A DNA stretch of 64,000 bases from Nitrospirota bacterium. GTDB taxonomy: Bacteria > Nitrospirota > Nitrospiria > Nitrospirales > Nitrospiraceae. A program made the translations under genes and the position numbers. Of the stretch, positions 27,735-36,469 are shown piece after piece. How positions within the stretch are numbered: position 1 is the first letter of the stretch; the number at the start of each line of letters is the position of its first letter. The stretch lies in NCBI GenBank assembly GCA_018971525.1, contig JAGXAR010000005.1, forward strand, positions 1 through 64,000, given 5' to 3'. The notes below the pieces were generated by a model that searched no databases, had not been told where the DNA came from, and saw only the letters and a list, made by a program, of their open reading frames with translations.

Positions 27735-29704
27735 GCTGCCGCTCCTTTCGCCGTCGCTCGTTCCTGTCGCTCGAGTGCCATGACTCGATAGACGAACACA
27801 TCTTCAAGGCTGAGAGGACGAGCGGACACGCCCAGGACATGCACGCCATCTGACGACAGAACCGCGCGAAGCCGCGCTTCGTCCTGTCCAGGCTCGATCG
27901 AGAGCAAGTGAATCTTCGTTCCAAAGAGCGCGGCCCCGGTAAACCCCGCCCGCGTCACTCCCCGCAAGGCCGGGCCCGGTTGATCCGTCACTACCTCAAG
28001 CAGCTGTCCCGCCTCTTTTTCAACTTGGTCCTTCATTTCTGCGGGAGACCCTTCTGCCACGATCCGCCCCGCATACATCAGCGCGAGGTTGTCGCAATGT
28101 TCGGCTTCGCTCATATAGTGGGTGGTGATCAGAATCGCGACCCCTTCCTCGCGCGCCAGCCGCGAGAGAATGTCCCAAAAGTGACGGCGGCCGATCGGAT
28201 CCACCCCGGACGTCGGTTCATCCAGAAACAGCACACGCGGTTGGTGGACGAGCGCGCAACCGAGCGCCAATCGCTGGCGGACTCCCATCGGCAACCGGCC
28301 GGTGAGACTCGCCTCGTATCCCTTCAAGCCGGCCATCGACACGATCCACTTGAATCGCTGGTCTGTCGCTCTCGCATCAAGCCCGTAGATCCCGGCGAAG
28401 AGTCGGATGTTTTCCGCTACGGTCAGATCCAGATACAGCGAGAAGGCTTGGGACATGTAGCCGATGCGCTCCTTAATCGCCCCACCCGCAGTCTTCATAT
28501 CCACCCCTGCCACCCATCCTTCCCCCCCGGTCGGCGGCATGATGCCATTCAACATCTTGATCACGGTCGTCTTTCCCGCACCATTGGCACCGAGCAGGCC
28601 GAAAATTTCTCCTGACTTGACCTGAAAGCTGACCTGATCCACCGCACGGAATGTTCCGAAATCCCGGTAGAGCCCCTTCGCTTCGATCGCCAGGCCACGA
28701 TCCGCCGACGAGGGCGTGACGAGAGGCCCCTTGGAGGTCATGGGTTGTTTTCCCTGCCGAAGCAAGAGCGCGACGAAGACGTCTTCAAGCTCCGGTTCAT
28801 CCACTCGAAGGTGCACGGGTTTGATATCACCCAGGCTCGCTGTGATCGACTGCAACGCGGCGGCGGGAACAGTCTCTTCCGTAAAGACATGCAGCAGGGG
28901 ACCCAAGGCCTCGACCTGCTTGTACTGTGCCTTGAGCCGAGCAATCGCCTCCCGCTGCGGCGTCGCTCCAAAGGTCACCATTGAACCAGGGACCAACGCT
29001 TGGACTTCCGCCGGGGTTCCTGATGTCAGCACCTGGCCGCCTGAGAGAAACGACAACCGGTGAAACCGCGAGGCCTCATCCATGTACGCAGTCGACACCA
29101 GAACCGTCACGCCGCGCTCCTGCTGCAATTCAGCCAGAATGGCCCAAAAGTCACGGCGCGAGACAGGATCCACGCCGGTGGTCGGTTCATCCAGAATCGC
29201 CAGCTCCGGCTCATGAATCAGCGTACAGATCAATCCCAATTTCTGTTTCATCCCGCCGGAGAGGTTCTTCATCGGACGGTCACGAAAGCGATCCAGTCTC
29301 GTCATCGCCAGCAACCCGGCCTTGCGCTCGGCCAGCTCCTTTTCGGAAACGAGCCGCAGTCGAGCGAAGAAATCGATGTTCTCTTCAACCGAGAGATCCG
29401 GATAGAGATTGAGACCCAGCCCTTGTGGGAGGAATCCGATTTTGTGTTTAATACGCTCCGCGGCTCGTTCGGAATCCACCGTGATGCCGAACACCTCCAC
29501 CTCGCCTCCCTCATAGGAAAGCACACCGGCGATCGCCTTCATCAGACTGCTCTTGCCTGCCCCGTCCGGCCCGATCAGCCCGTACATCTCTCCTCGCCTC
29601 ACCGCCAGATCGACCGCCTGCACCGCCACATGCTTCTTGTAGCGCTTGACGAATTGCGACACCCGAACAATTGGAGACTCTCGGCTTATGACTTCTTCAT
29701 CCAT
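27731..29704 (-). CDS. Double-domain ABC exporter ATPase (YbhF-like)
   Basis: The 657-residue protein has two nucleotide-binding domains. The first has Walker A GPDGAGKSS, signature LSGGMKQKLGL and Walker B LAILDEPTTGVDP. The second (from about 345) has GANGAGKTT, a degenerate signature LPMGVRQRLAL, and VLFLDEPTSGVDP. Fused domains of this kind, with the altered second signature, are known in YbhF and RbbA-like proteins. It energises the two permeases encoded directly after it. A heptad array fills the gap to the adaptor gene. Confidence 0.92.
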   Translation of the reverse strand: MDEEVISRESPIVRVSQFVKRYKKHVAVQAVDLAVRRGEMYGLIGPDGAGKSSLMKAIAGVLSYEGGEVEVFGITVDSERAAERIKHKIGFLPQGLGLNLYPDLSVEENIDFFARLRLVSEKELAERKAGLLAMTRLDRFRDRPMKNLSGGMKQKLGLICTLIHEPELAILDEPTTGVDPVSRRDFWAILAELQQERGVTVLVSTAYMDEASRFHRLSFLSGGQVLTSGTPAEVQALVPGSMVTFGATPQREAIARLKAQYKQVEALGPLLHVFTEETVPAAALQSITASLGDIKPVHLRVDEPELEDVFVALLLRQGKQPMTSKGPLVTPSSADRGLAIEAKGLYRDFGTFRAVDQVSFQVKSGEIFGLLGANGAGKTTVIKMLNGIMPPTGGEGWVAGVDMKTAGGAIKERIGYMSQAFSLYLDLTVAENIRLFAGIYGLDARATDQRFKWIVSMAGLKGYEASLTGRLPMGVRQRLALGCALVHQPRVLFLDEPTSGVDPIGRRHFWDILSRLAREEGVAILITTHYMSEAEHCDNLALMYAGRIVAEGSPAEMKDQVEKEAGQLLEVVTDQPGPALRGVTRAGFTGAALFGTKIHLLSIEPGQDEARLRAVLSSDGVHVLGVSARPLSLEDVFVYRVMALERQERATAKGAAA

Positions 29705-29727
29705 TGAGCACCTGACGCTACAAGCTT

Positions 29728-29782
29728 TCAGCCGTCAGCATTCAGCGATCAGCTTCGGAATCAGCTGACGGCTGAATGCTGA
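29728..29782. repeat. Inverted pair of heptad arrays in the exporter operon
   Basis: Four perfect-register units TCAGCNN occupy 29728-29755. After 6 bases, three units of the reverse complement (NNGCTGA) occupy 29762-29782. They can pair as a stem between the adaptor and ATPase genes. The same TNAGCNN type recurs at 35490-35510. Confidence 0.75.
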
Positions 29783-29796
29783 GAGCGTCGTTGCTA

Positions 29797-30903
29797 CTAT
29801 TTGGGTTTCCCCCACGCCACATCCTCGCGCCAGCGGATGATCGCATCGGCGGGCAATCCCGGAGTTAAACGGTGGTCGGGGTTGGCGGCCAAGTAGAGCT
29901 TCACCGCATAGATCAACTTGACCCGTTCGTCCGGTGTCTGAACTTCTTTCGGGGTGAATTCAGCCTTGGAGGCGATATAGCGCACGGTCGCGTCGAAGGG
30001 CTGGCCGGGGAAGGCGTCAGTATAGATGCGGGCCGCCAGATCCAGCCGCATCTTGCCGATCTGTACTTCCGGCACATAGACCTTGAGATACAGGTGGTCG
30101 AGATCGACCAATTCCAGCAGCGGCGTGCCCGCTGCGACAACTTCGCCCACATCGACCATCCTCGTCGTCACGGTTCCACTCGTGGGGGCCGTGATCGTCA
30201 AGTCTTTGAGCACGCTTTCGGCCTCGTTGAGGAACGCGTCCGCTTGATCTCTCTGCCGTTCGAGCGCGGTCACGTCCGATTCTTTCGCGCGAACCCGCTT
30301 CCATCCCAGCTCTGCCTGAGCAAGTTCTTTAACCGCTTGGGTCAGCGCGGATCGGGAGGAGGCGATGTCCTTCTGCGCGACTTCCCATCTCATGGCCGCT
30401 TGGTCCCGCTGCTGGATCGAGGCCTCATCTCTCGCCGCGAGCTCCCGGAACCGTTGCGCGTCGCTGCGCGCCTCCTTTTCCACAGAAAGGGCCTTCGCCA
30501 CTTCGTCTTTGGCTTTGGCGACCTGCGCCTCCGCTCGTTCGATCGCCAACGGCACATCGAGATTGAGGACGGCCAGTGTCATGTGGGCGGCCTGCACTTG
30601 CGCCTCATGCGCCTCGAATGCGTGTCTCGCCTGATCGGCCCGCGCGCGTACCTGCCTGTCATCCAGGAGGATCAACACCTGGCCGACCGTCACCGTGGCC
30701 CCCTCCCGCACCAGCAACTGCTGAATGCGTCCCGGGAACTTGCTCGCCACCGTCACATGATCGCCTTCGATCCGTCCGTTCGCTTGAATCAATCCCTCGG
30801 GCAGGCGCTGGTTCCGGACGAACCGGTCGAGCAACAGGAAGGAGCCAACGGCCAACGGGATAATGAGAACCGCAGTGAGGAGATATCTGCGGGGTACCTT
30901 CAT
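29797..30903 (-). CDS. HlyD-family adaptor of the ABC-2 exporter (YbhG-like)
   Basis: The 368-residue protein has an N-terminal membrane anchor (about 5-27), a lipoyl half (VREGATVTVGQVLILLDD), a long coiled-coil hairpin (about 85-215), the second lipoyl half (ITAPTSGTVTTRMVDVGEVV) and a beta-barrel. It should bridge the ABC exporter and the TolC-like channel encoded upstream. The start at 30903 gives a standard anchor but no good ribosome site; a start at 30993 would overlap the TolC gene, so some uncertainty remains. YbhG is the closest model. Confidence 0.85.
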   Translation of the reverse strand: MKVPRRYLLTAVLIIPLAVGSFLLLDRFVRNQRLPEGLIQANGRIEGDHVTVASKFPGRIQQLLVREGATVTVGQVLILLDDRQVRARADQARHAFEAHEAQVQAAHMTLAVLNLDVPLAIERAEAQVAKAKDEVAKALSVEKEARSDAQRFRELAARDEASIQQRDQAAMRWEVAQKDIASSRSALTQAVKELAQAELGWKRVRAKESDVTALERQRDQADAFLNEAESVLKDLTITAPTSGTVTTRMVDVGEVVAAGTPLLELVDLDHLYLKVYVPEVQIGKMRLDLAARIYTDAFPGQPFDATVRYIASKAEFTPKEVQTPDERVKLIYAVKLYLAANPDHRLTPGLPADAIIRWREDVAWGKPK

Positions 30904-30937
30904 GATGGCGTGGCGACAAATCCAGGCATGACTCCGC

Positions 30938-32287
30938 TCAAAAGATCTGTTCCAACTCTCCCTTTGCGCGAGCCAAATTGATTCGAGAAGCATTGAATCG
31001 AAATAAGGCTTCGATCAGATTGTCGCGCGCCCGTGCCACCGAGGTCTGCGCGTTCGTCACCTCGATATTCGTGGCGAGGCCGGCGGCAAAGCGATCTCGC
31101 GCAAAGGTCAGTTCCTTCATCGCCAGCTCAATTCCCTTCTCGGCAACTGCGACCTGCTGGGTGGACGAGTCAAGCGTGAGGAGGGCGTTCCGGACTTCTA
31201 GGGTGATCTGATCGGACACATCCTTCATCCGGATCGACTCCTGCCGCACGCGACTCCGGTTCTCTGAAATCCTACTCTCCCGCTGCCCTCCGTCGAAAAT
31301 CGGCACCGAGAGCATGAGGCCGACCGAGCGCGTGGCGAAGGCATCCTCCGGTTTCAGGCCGATCCACCCGTAGTCGCCGTTAAAGGACAAGGCTGGGACC
31401 CGTTCGCTCGTGACGGAGCTGAGGCTAAGCGACGCCAGCTTCTGGCGCGTGATCTGCGCTTTCAGTTCGGCGCGGTTTTCGCGGGCAGCCACGAGTGCGT
31501 CGGTGGGAGACTGAGGGGCCACATCGACCAAAGTCAGTTCATCGGTCAACGTCAATCGCACATCGAAATCGATACCCAGGGCGCGAATGACATTCAGCTT
31601 CGCGCTCTCCTGATCGTTCTGTGCCACCAGCAGTCGTTGACGGGTATTCTCCAACTGCACTTCTTCCCGCGTCACATCAAGCCCTGTCGCCACGCCGGCT
31701 CTCTTTCTATCCTGAGCCAATTTCAGAAGCTGCTGACTCAGTTCGATGTCGGCCTGACGGGCTTTGACGGCTGCCTCAGCCCGGATGGCTTCCATGTACA
31801 ACAGTCCAGTCGTAGCCATGACATCGCGCTTCGTCACTTCGGCCTCCAGACTCGCCACGTCCACGCCGGTTCTAGCCGCGCGCCATCGCTGAATGAGGCT
31901 CAGGCTGAAAATATTCTGAACGAGGCTGGCACGCGCGTCATACACATCGAAGGGTTGCGTCACGCCTCCAGACAATCCCAGGCCGTTGAGTGCGTTTTGA
32001 GGAATACCGAATGCGGCCAGATTGACCGTTTGATTGCGCCCTGTCGCATAGCCCGAGACATTCGGCAATAGGGCTCCCAAGCTCGTGTTCGCTGCCGATT
32101 GCGCCGCGGCGATCCGTTCCCTCAACAACCGCACGTTGACATTATTGTCGATTGCCGCCTGAATGGCATCGTGCAGGCTGAGACGAAGCTCGGGGGGGGC
32201 TTGGACTGATTCGGCCGCGGTCGCACGGTGAGAAGCGACTCCGGTTAGAGTCAGGACGACTACAGCAGAAAGAAGGACGACTCGCAT
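30938..32287 (-). CDS. TolC-family outer-membrane efflux channel
   Basis: The 449-residue protein has a signal peptide (cleavage near ATA-AES) and two repeats of the TolC helical domain: one from RLLRERIAAAQSAANTSLGALLPNVSGYATGR, here given in part as ANTSLGALLPNVSGYATGR, and one ending with RFAAGLATNIEVTNAQTSVA and NLIEALFRFNASRINLARA. It is the first gene of the exporter operon, so the set is complete from cytosol to outside. The ATG at 32287 is chosen for its signal peptide; a GTG at 32320 is possible. Two dyads upstream suggest specific control. Confidence 0.88.
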   Translation of the reverse strand: MRVVLLSAVVVLTLTGVASHRATAAESVQAPPELRLSLHDAIQAAIDNNVNVRLLRERIAAAQSAANTSLGALLPNVSGYATGRNQTVNLAAFGIPQNALNGLGLSGGVTQPFDVYDARASLVQNIFSLSLIQRWRAARTGVDVASLEAEVTKRDVMATTGLLYMEAIRAEAAVKARQADIELSQQLLKLAQDRKRAGVATGLDVTREEVQLENTRQRLLVAQNDQESAKLNVIRALGIDFDVRLTLTDELTLVDVAPQSPTDALVAARENRAELKAQITRQKLASLSLSSVTSERVPALSFNGDYGWIGLKPEDAFATRSVGLMLSVPIFDGGQRESRISENRSRVRQESIRMKDVSDQITLEVRNALLTLDSSTQQVAVAEKGIELAMKELTFARDRFAAGLATNIEVTNAQTSVARARDNLIEALFRFNASRINLARAKGELEQIF

Positions 32288-32389
32288 GATGTACGCACCG
32301 GCCGGCGAAATGGACTGCACAGACCATCCAGTTAGCTCGCACCGTGGAACTGCAAAGAAGAGACCCTGATATCCGAACCCTCATACCTG

Positions 32390-32409
32390 GATATTCTTTC
32401 AGGAATATT
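32390..32409. promoter_or_regulatory. Operator-like dyad upstream of the exporter operon
   Basis: A symmetric site GATATTC-N6-GAATATT lies about 105 bases before the TolC start. It has the size of a TetR- or MarR-type operator. No regulator gene is adjacent, so the assignment rests on symmetry alone. Confidence 0.4.
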
Positions 32410-32460
32410 GAGGGCTTCGAGCGAAATTGCATGGCTGAAAAAAAGATGTGGGGGAGTCCT

Positions 32461-32501
32461 GCTACAGTGAGCATGGTTGCCACTGTAGCGTATAGCTACA
32501 G
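32461..32501. promoter_or_regulatory. Compound operator-like repeats upstream of the exporter operon
   Basis: GCTACAGTG (32461-32469) and CACTGTAGC (32481-32489) form a perfect 9-base inverted repeat with 11 bases between. A third half-site GCTACAG at 32495-32501 pairs with the second arm across GTATA. Three half-sites in 41 bases suggest cooperative binding of a dimeric regulator in front of the efflux operon. Confidence 0.5.
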
Positions 32502-32551
32502 GTCCAAGGAGGCAACGGCGAGAATTTGATCCGCTCATGGAACGCCGCGGC

Positions 32552-33031
32552 TTACGTCCGCACAAGCTTGACCGCAGCAAACAGGATGACCAGCCCGAGA
32601 AAAAGCGAGAAGCGAGCGACCCGGGGAGACCATGCAACCAGGGCATGATCGAAGCTGGTTCGGCTCTCCGGGGGAAGTTGCACGATCCTCCCGACGCGAG
32701 GCCCGAGGATGAGATCGTGGGTCAGCGTCAAGAGAAGAAGGATCGTCACGAGCCCTAGCTTGGTCGCCACGATCACTGGCCATCCTGATGGGTCGGTGAT
32801 CGGAATCCCCCGCTGATGCAGCAACGGAGGGCCAGTGAAGAGGAGAACGGTAATCGCGCCCCAGACCACCGCGCGGAACCGTCTGGCGATGGTCCGGAAG
32901 AGCAACGACTTCTGTGATGCAAAGGGTTCACATTTGAGCACCGGCACCAGCACAACCGACAGGAAGATCGTTCCGCCGATCCAGGTGACCGCCGCGACAA
33001 TATGGAGCCATATGAGAAGAGATACCCCCAT
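32552..33031 (-). CDS. CopD-like inner-membrane protein
   Basis: The 159-residue protein has four hydrophobic segments (about 5-26, 47-67, 79-100 and 138-157). The first contains LLIWLHIVAAVTWIGGTIFL, the pattern of CopD and related DUF families, where the His and Trp lie at the membrane face. The start at 33031 avoids a non-membrane leader. It begins 15 bases after the next gene upstream ends, so the two may be co-expressed. Copper handling is a family-level suggestion only. Confidence 0.7.
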   Translation of the reverse strand: MGVSLLIWLHIVAAVTWIGGTIFLSVVLVPVLKCEPFASQKSLLFRTIARRFRAVVWGAITVLLFTGPPLLHQRGIPITDPSGWPVIVATKLGLVTILLLLTLTHDLILGPRVGRIVQLPPESRTSFDHALVAWSPRVARFSLFLGLVILFAAVKLVRT

Positions 33032-33045
33032 CGGTTCACCACACA

Positions 33046-33594
33046 CTACGTAGTGGCAAGACCGGGGTTCAAGGGTGGCGTCCGGCTCAGCCCCGATTGA
33101 GCCGGCAGCTTCAGGCTCGGGCACCAGTCAATCTCCGCCAATGTGGCCACAACCTCAAAGCGCTTCTCCGGATAGATCGTCGTCCCTTCCTGCGCCATAT
33201 CCTTACAGGGAGTGCAGAGGAACTGACAGGGCACCGGACATCGATGCGCGTCACATCCGACGAGCGTATTGTAGAGCGCGATCTTCTCCCGGCAATAGCA
33301 GGCCGAATCGTAGACAACCAAGGTATCTCGATAGCAGACCAGCCGTTGCCACAGCTTGATCAAGCTAGACATCCGTTTGGAGTTGACGCTCGCCCAGGCC
33401 CTGGAAAGTCGGACCGCTTCACCAATGAGTTGGATCGCCAGGTCGATGCCCGTCAGCAGCGAGTAGAAGATGGCTATCGCCACCTTCTGGCCGTCGACCC
33501 ATTCCATGGTGAGGCTCGAAGTCTGTCTGGCCAGGCTCAAGGCCCGAGAGCTTTCTTCGTCGGCCCGATAGGGAATGTGGACGACGAGATTCAT
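33046..33594 (-). CDS. Hypothetical Cys-rich protein (182 aa)
   Basis: The protein begins MNLVVHIPYRADEESSRALS and has no clear signal. A central segment holds seven cysteines within about 40 residues (VCYRDTLVVYDSACYCRE, DAHRCPVPCQFLCTPCKD), including CxC and CxxC pairs that could bind metal or form disulfides. GAGGAAG lies shortly before the ATG. It may be co-transcribed with the CopD-like gene. No family is recognised. Confidence 0.6.
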   Translation of the reverse strand: MNLVVHIPYRADEESSRALSLARQTSSLTMEWVDGQKVAIAIFYSLLTGIDLAIQLIGEAVRLSRAWASVNSKRMSSLIKLWQRLVCYRDTLVVYDSACYCREKIALYNTLVGCDAHRCPVPCQFLCTPCKDMAQEGTTIYPEKRFEVVATLAEIDWCPSLKLPAQSGLSRTPPLNPGLATT

Positions 33595-33681
33595 GCCGGC
33601 TTCCTCATCCCTCGCCGCTCTTTATCCTCTGCCAACTGGCGTCGCAGAATTCAACCCCGACATAGCACCCGAGACATCGCT

Positions 33682-34384
33682 TTAGAATCCGACTCCGACG
33701 TACGCGCCGACCGTGCGGTAGTTGTTCAGGTTATTCGTCGCACCTGAGGCCAAGTGATATCGGCCACACACGCCAAGCCACAACTCCTTTCAAGTCCGAT
33801 ATTCCGCCCCGCCCCCGAATTGCACACCGATGTCCGGATAGTTGGTCCTATTCGAGGGAGGACTGATCACGTGAAAATCCAACTAGACAGGAATCAGCCA
33901 GGGTTGAAAATCCGTGCCCTGCCCGAACTTTACTTGTTGAGCCACATCCACGGTCAGCATCCTAATTTGCACTTTGCTCAGACCACCGTTGCTCACCCTC
34001 ATCACTCCTGTGGTATCTGAATTCGCCACGGTTTTCGAGCTCCATCGCTTGTACTCAACGCCGACTTCGCCGAGAATCCCCACTCTTCCCAGCATCCCCC
34101 ACACGTTTCTGGTCAGCATGAGATCGGTTCCCGCGCCGGCATAACAGCCGGAATTGTCATTGTTTGTGCCGACCCCCGATGGCGTTATGACCGCCGGTGA
34201 ACAACTCGCCTCCACGATCGCTGTTCAGGGCCGCGAAGCCGCCACAAAAGAACACTCTGTTCCCTGATCTTGTCGTCTATTCAGCCGAAGCCGGCGATAC
34301 ACCACAAACAGCGAGCGCCACGGCGATCGCAGCTGCGACAGACCACACTCCAATGCTCCCCCTCGTTCTCAGGACCTGCATCAT
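33682..34384 (-). pseudogene. Decayed outer-membrane beta-barrel protein gene
   Basis: An ATG at 34384, preceded by GGGAGGGGGA, opens a signal peptide ending SPASAE, then meets a TAG at 34277-34279. The frame continues protein-like (FFCGGFAALNSDRGGELFTGG). Near 34170-34200 the protein-like reading shifts to another frame (LTRNVWGMLGRVGILGEVGV and later), which then meets TAG at 33883-33885 and TGA at 33790-33792. It ends RTVGAYVGVGF, with the terminal Phe of barrel proteins. Three nonsense codons and one frameshift mark it as a pseudogene of a roughly 230-residue barrel protein. Confidence 0.75.
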
Positions 34385-34502
34385 GTCCCCCTCCCTCGGC
34401 GACCGCCGGAAGACGTTCCTTGTCCTCCGACTGTACGACTGACTTGCACTCGCCGACCCGAGACATCAGCCCGGTGAAAAAACGCTTCACGGTTGCCTTC
34501 CT

Positions 34503-35462
34503 TTACGGCGCAAGCTGTGACACTTTCGTGCCCGCCGTTTCCTGCGCATCCTTCGCACAGCGGAAGCCCATCCAGTTGATCTTCGTATTGGGATCGGTCC
34601 CGTTCCGCATCGCCACGCGCATAGTCGTCGTGCTGTCCATCCACCCACCGCCCCGGAAGGCTTTCTGGGTCCCGGTCTCAGGACCTTTGGGGCTCCGGTC
34701 CGGCGCAGTTTTGTAATATTCCGGGTCGTACCAATCGGACACCCACTCGGCCACGTTCCCGATCGTCTGATACAGCCCGTAGGGGCTCACGGCATTGTCG
34801 TATTTATCTACCGAAATAATCGGTGGGTAGAGCAGCAGCCGTTCCGGACGATCCCGCACCGGGCCTGAAAGGCCTGTCCTTCCAAAATTCGCCCTGGTCG
34901 GCCCCGCATATTCTTTCCCCCAGGGAAAGAGCCGCCCGTCCACCCCGCGTGCCGCTTTCTCCCACTCTGCTTCCGTCGGCAACCGCTTCCCTGCCCACTT
35001 GCAGTAGGCATCGGCGTCATACCAGGACACGTGCATGATGGGATGATTCGCCATCGCCTCCTGGAAATTCCCGCCATCGTACCGCCAATCCACTTGAGGT
35101 GGGCGGTTCGTCGCGAGCACAAACTTGAGATACTCCAGCGCCGTCACTTCATACTTGCCGATCTCGAACGCGTCCAGATAGACCAGCCGCTGCGGGATCT
35201 CGCTCCGATAGGCCAGCCGGTCCGTCTTCTTGTCGCTCCCCATCACAAATTCACCGGCCGGCACGAGCACCATGTCATCCTTGGCTTTCCAGGTGGCCAC
35301 ACGCTCTGCGGCGATCTTCTTACCTGCCTCAGTCCACTCCACCGTAATGTCCTGCGTGTCGAGCCCCCAGGCGACATTCACGATCACCAAGGCCGCCACC
35401 GCAATGACCGCATTCACCACACGAGTGACCGCCACTAATTTCTCCACCTTCGATGTCTCCAC
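34503..35462 (-). CDS. SUMF1/FGE-domain protein, first copy
   Basis: The 319-residue protein has a hydrophobic N-terminal segment (about 14-33, signal or anchor) and a full SUMF1 domain from residue 63: MVLVPAGEFVMGSDKKTDR, VYLDAFEIGKYEVTALEYL, HVSWYDADAYCKWAGKRLPT, EAEWEKAARG, GNVAEWVSDWYDPEYY, and FRGGGWMDSTTTMRVAMRNG. The copper-binding Cys pair of true formylglycine-generating enzymes near that last segment is missing, so sulfatase activation is unlikely. The start is GTG at 35462 with AAGGAGG upstream. It closes the multicopper-oxidase gene group, whose products appear exported. Confidence 0.87.
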   Translation of the reverse strand: METSKVEKLVAVTRVVNAVIAVAALVIVNVAWGLDTQDITVEWTEAGKKIAAERVATWKAKDDMVLVPAGEFVMGSDKKTDRLAYRSEIPQRLVYLDAFEIGKYEVTALEYLKFVLATNRPPQVDWRYDGGNFQEAMANHPIMHVSWYDADAYCKWAGKRLPTEAEWEKAARGVDGRLFPWGKEYAGPTRANFGRTGLSGPVRDRPERLLLYPPIISVDKYDNAVSPYGLYQTIGNVAEWVSDWYDPEYYKTAPDRSPKGPETGTQKAFRGGGWMDSTTTMRVAMRNGTDPNTKINWMGFRCAKDAQETAGTKVSQLAP

Positions 35463-35489
35463 GATTCGGCCTCCTTATTTTTGTAGCTC

Positions 35490-35510
35490 TCAGCATTTAG
35501 CCGTCAGCAA
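35490..35510. repeat. Heptad array between the two SUMF1 genes
   Basis: Three units TNAGCNN in register lie just before the stop codon of the second SUMF1 gene, in the 49-base gap between the two genes. Confidence 0.6.
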
Positions 35511-35511
35511 C

Positions 35512-36447
35512 TTACGGAGTCTTCGTAAGCTGGTACCTGATCGTTGATGGCCGAGGGCCTGCTTCCGATTTCGCACATCGCAATCCTGTCAAATAACTTT
35601 TGCGATCCAGCGTACCGCCATTACGGCCGGCGGATCGGGCGACCTCCGGGTCTTCGTTCCAGGAGCCACCGCGGAATACTTTGAGTTCGCCGGTAGCCGG
35701 CCCCATCGGATTGTCCGGCAGACTACTCCGGTAATACTCAGGATCGAACCAATCCGACACCCACTCACTGACGTTACCGGCCATTTGATAGACGCCATAG
35801 GGGCTGACGCCCTTGTCATACCGGTTTACATTGGCCAGCGGCGGATATTTGAACCCGCGCTTCGAACCAGAATGCGCGATATTGCTTTTCAGCCACCCGG
35901 CCGGTTCGTTCCCCCAGGGGAAGACCCGCCCATCTTCACCTCGCGCAGCCTTTTCCCATTCTGCTTCCGTTGGAAGTCGTTTTCCCACCCACCGGCAATA
36001 GGCATTGGCTTCTTCCCAGCTCACCCCGATGACCGGATGCAACGCCATCTTTTCAAGAAACGGATCCTGCATCCAAAACGGCGGCCAGGCCGTGCCTGTG
36101 GCCAGCACGAATCGGAGATAGTGGACATTGGTGACTTCATAGCGGTCGATTTCGAAGGTATCGAGGGAGACGGGCCGCTGCGGCTGTTCCTGAGGACCGG
36201 CCGCGCGATCCACCTTGGGATCGCTGCCCATCAAGAACGGTCCTCCCGGCACAGAGACCATGCCCTCGGGAACATCCAACAACGCCAACCGTTCCAACTC
36301 CCAGGGTTGCGCCCAGGGGTCGTGCTTGGGACTCAAATGATCGGCGTGCGCATCCTCTGGGCAAGAGGCGAGAGGCGAAAGGCAACAGGCGAGCAAGAAC
36401 AGAACTACCTGACACCGCTTCTCACAGATTCTCCCCCCTTGCTTCAT
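35512..36447 (-). CDS. SUMF1/FGE-domain protein, second copy
   Basis: The 311-residue protein has a signal peptide (VVLFLLACCLSPLASCP), part of which is encoded by a heptad array, and a SUMF1 domain beginning MVSVPGGPFLMGSDPKVDR. It continues with VSWEEANAYCRWVGKRLPTE, GRVFPWGNEPAGW, AGNVSEWVSDWFDPEYY and FRGGSWNEDPEVARSAGRNG. As in the first copy, the Cys pair of catalytic FGE is absent. The ATG at 36445-36447 lies inside the repeat array, and no ribosome site of normal form precedes it. The two SUMF1 proteins are clear paralogues, tandemly arranged. Confidence 0.85.
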   Translation of the reverse strand: MKQGGRICEKRCQVVLFLLACCLSPLASCPEDAHADHLSPKHDPWAQPWELERLALLDVPEGMVSVPGGPFLMGSDPKVDRAAGPQEQPQRPVSLDTFEIDRYEVTNVHYLRFVLATGTAWPPFWMQDPFLEKMALHPVIGVSWEEANAYCRWVGKRLPTEAEWEKAARGEDGRVFPWGNEPAGWLKSNIAHSGSKRGFKYPPLANVNRYDKGVSPYGVYQMAGNVSEWVSDWFDPEYYRSSLPDNPMGPATGELKVFRGGSWNEDPEVARSAGRNGGTLDRKSYLTGLRCAKSEAGPRPSTIRYQLTKTP

Positions 36448-36468
36448 GCCTGTTGCCTCATGCCTCTT
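36363..36468. repeat. Inverted pair of heptad arrays over the SUMF1-2 start
   Basis: Four units NANAGGC occupy 36363-36390 and four units GCYTNNT, the reverse complement type, occupy 36441-36468, about 50 bases apart. The first array codes for part of the signal peptide; the second contains the start codon and ends 1 base before the stop of the upstream gene. Confidence 0.75.
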
Positions 36469-36469
36469 A

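Noticed and set aside
29728-29782. CRISPR array
   Set aside because: Unit length is 7 bases, with no spacers of 25-40 bases and no cas genes; it is a heptad array.
34503-36447. Sulfatase-activating (formylglycine-generating) enzymes
   Set aside because: The fold is right, but the Cys pair needed for the reaction is absent in both proteins and no sulfatase is near.
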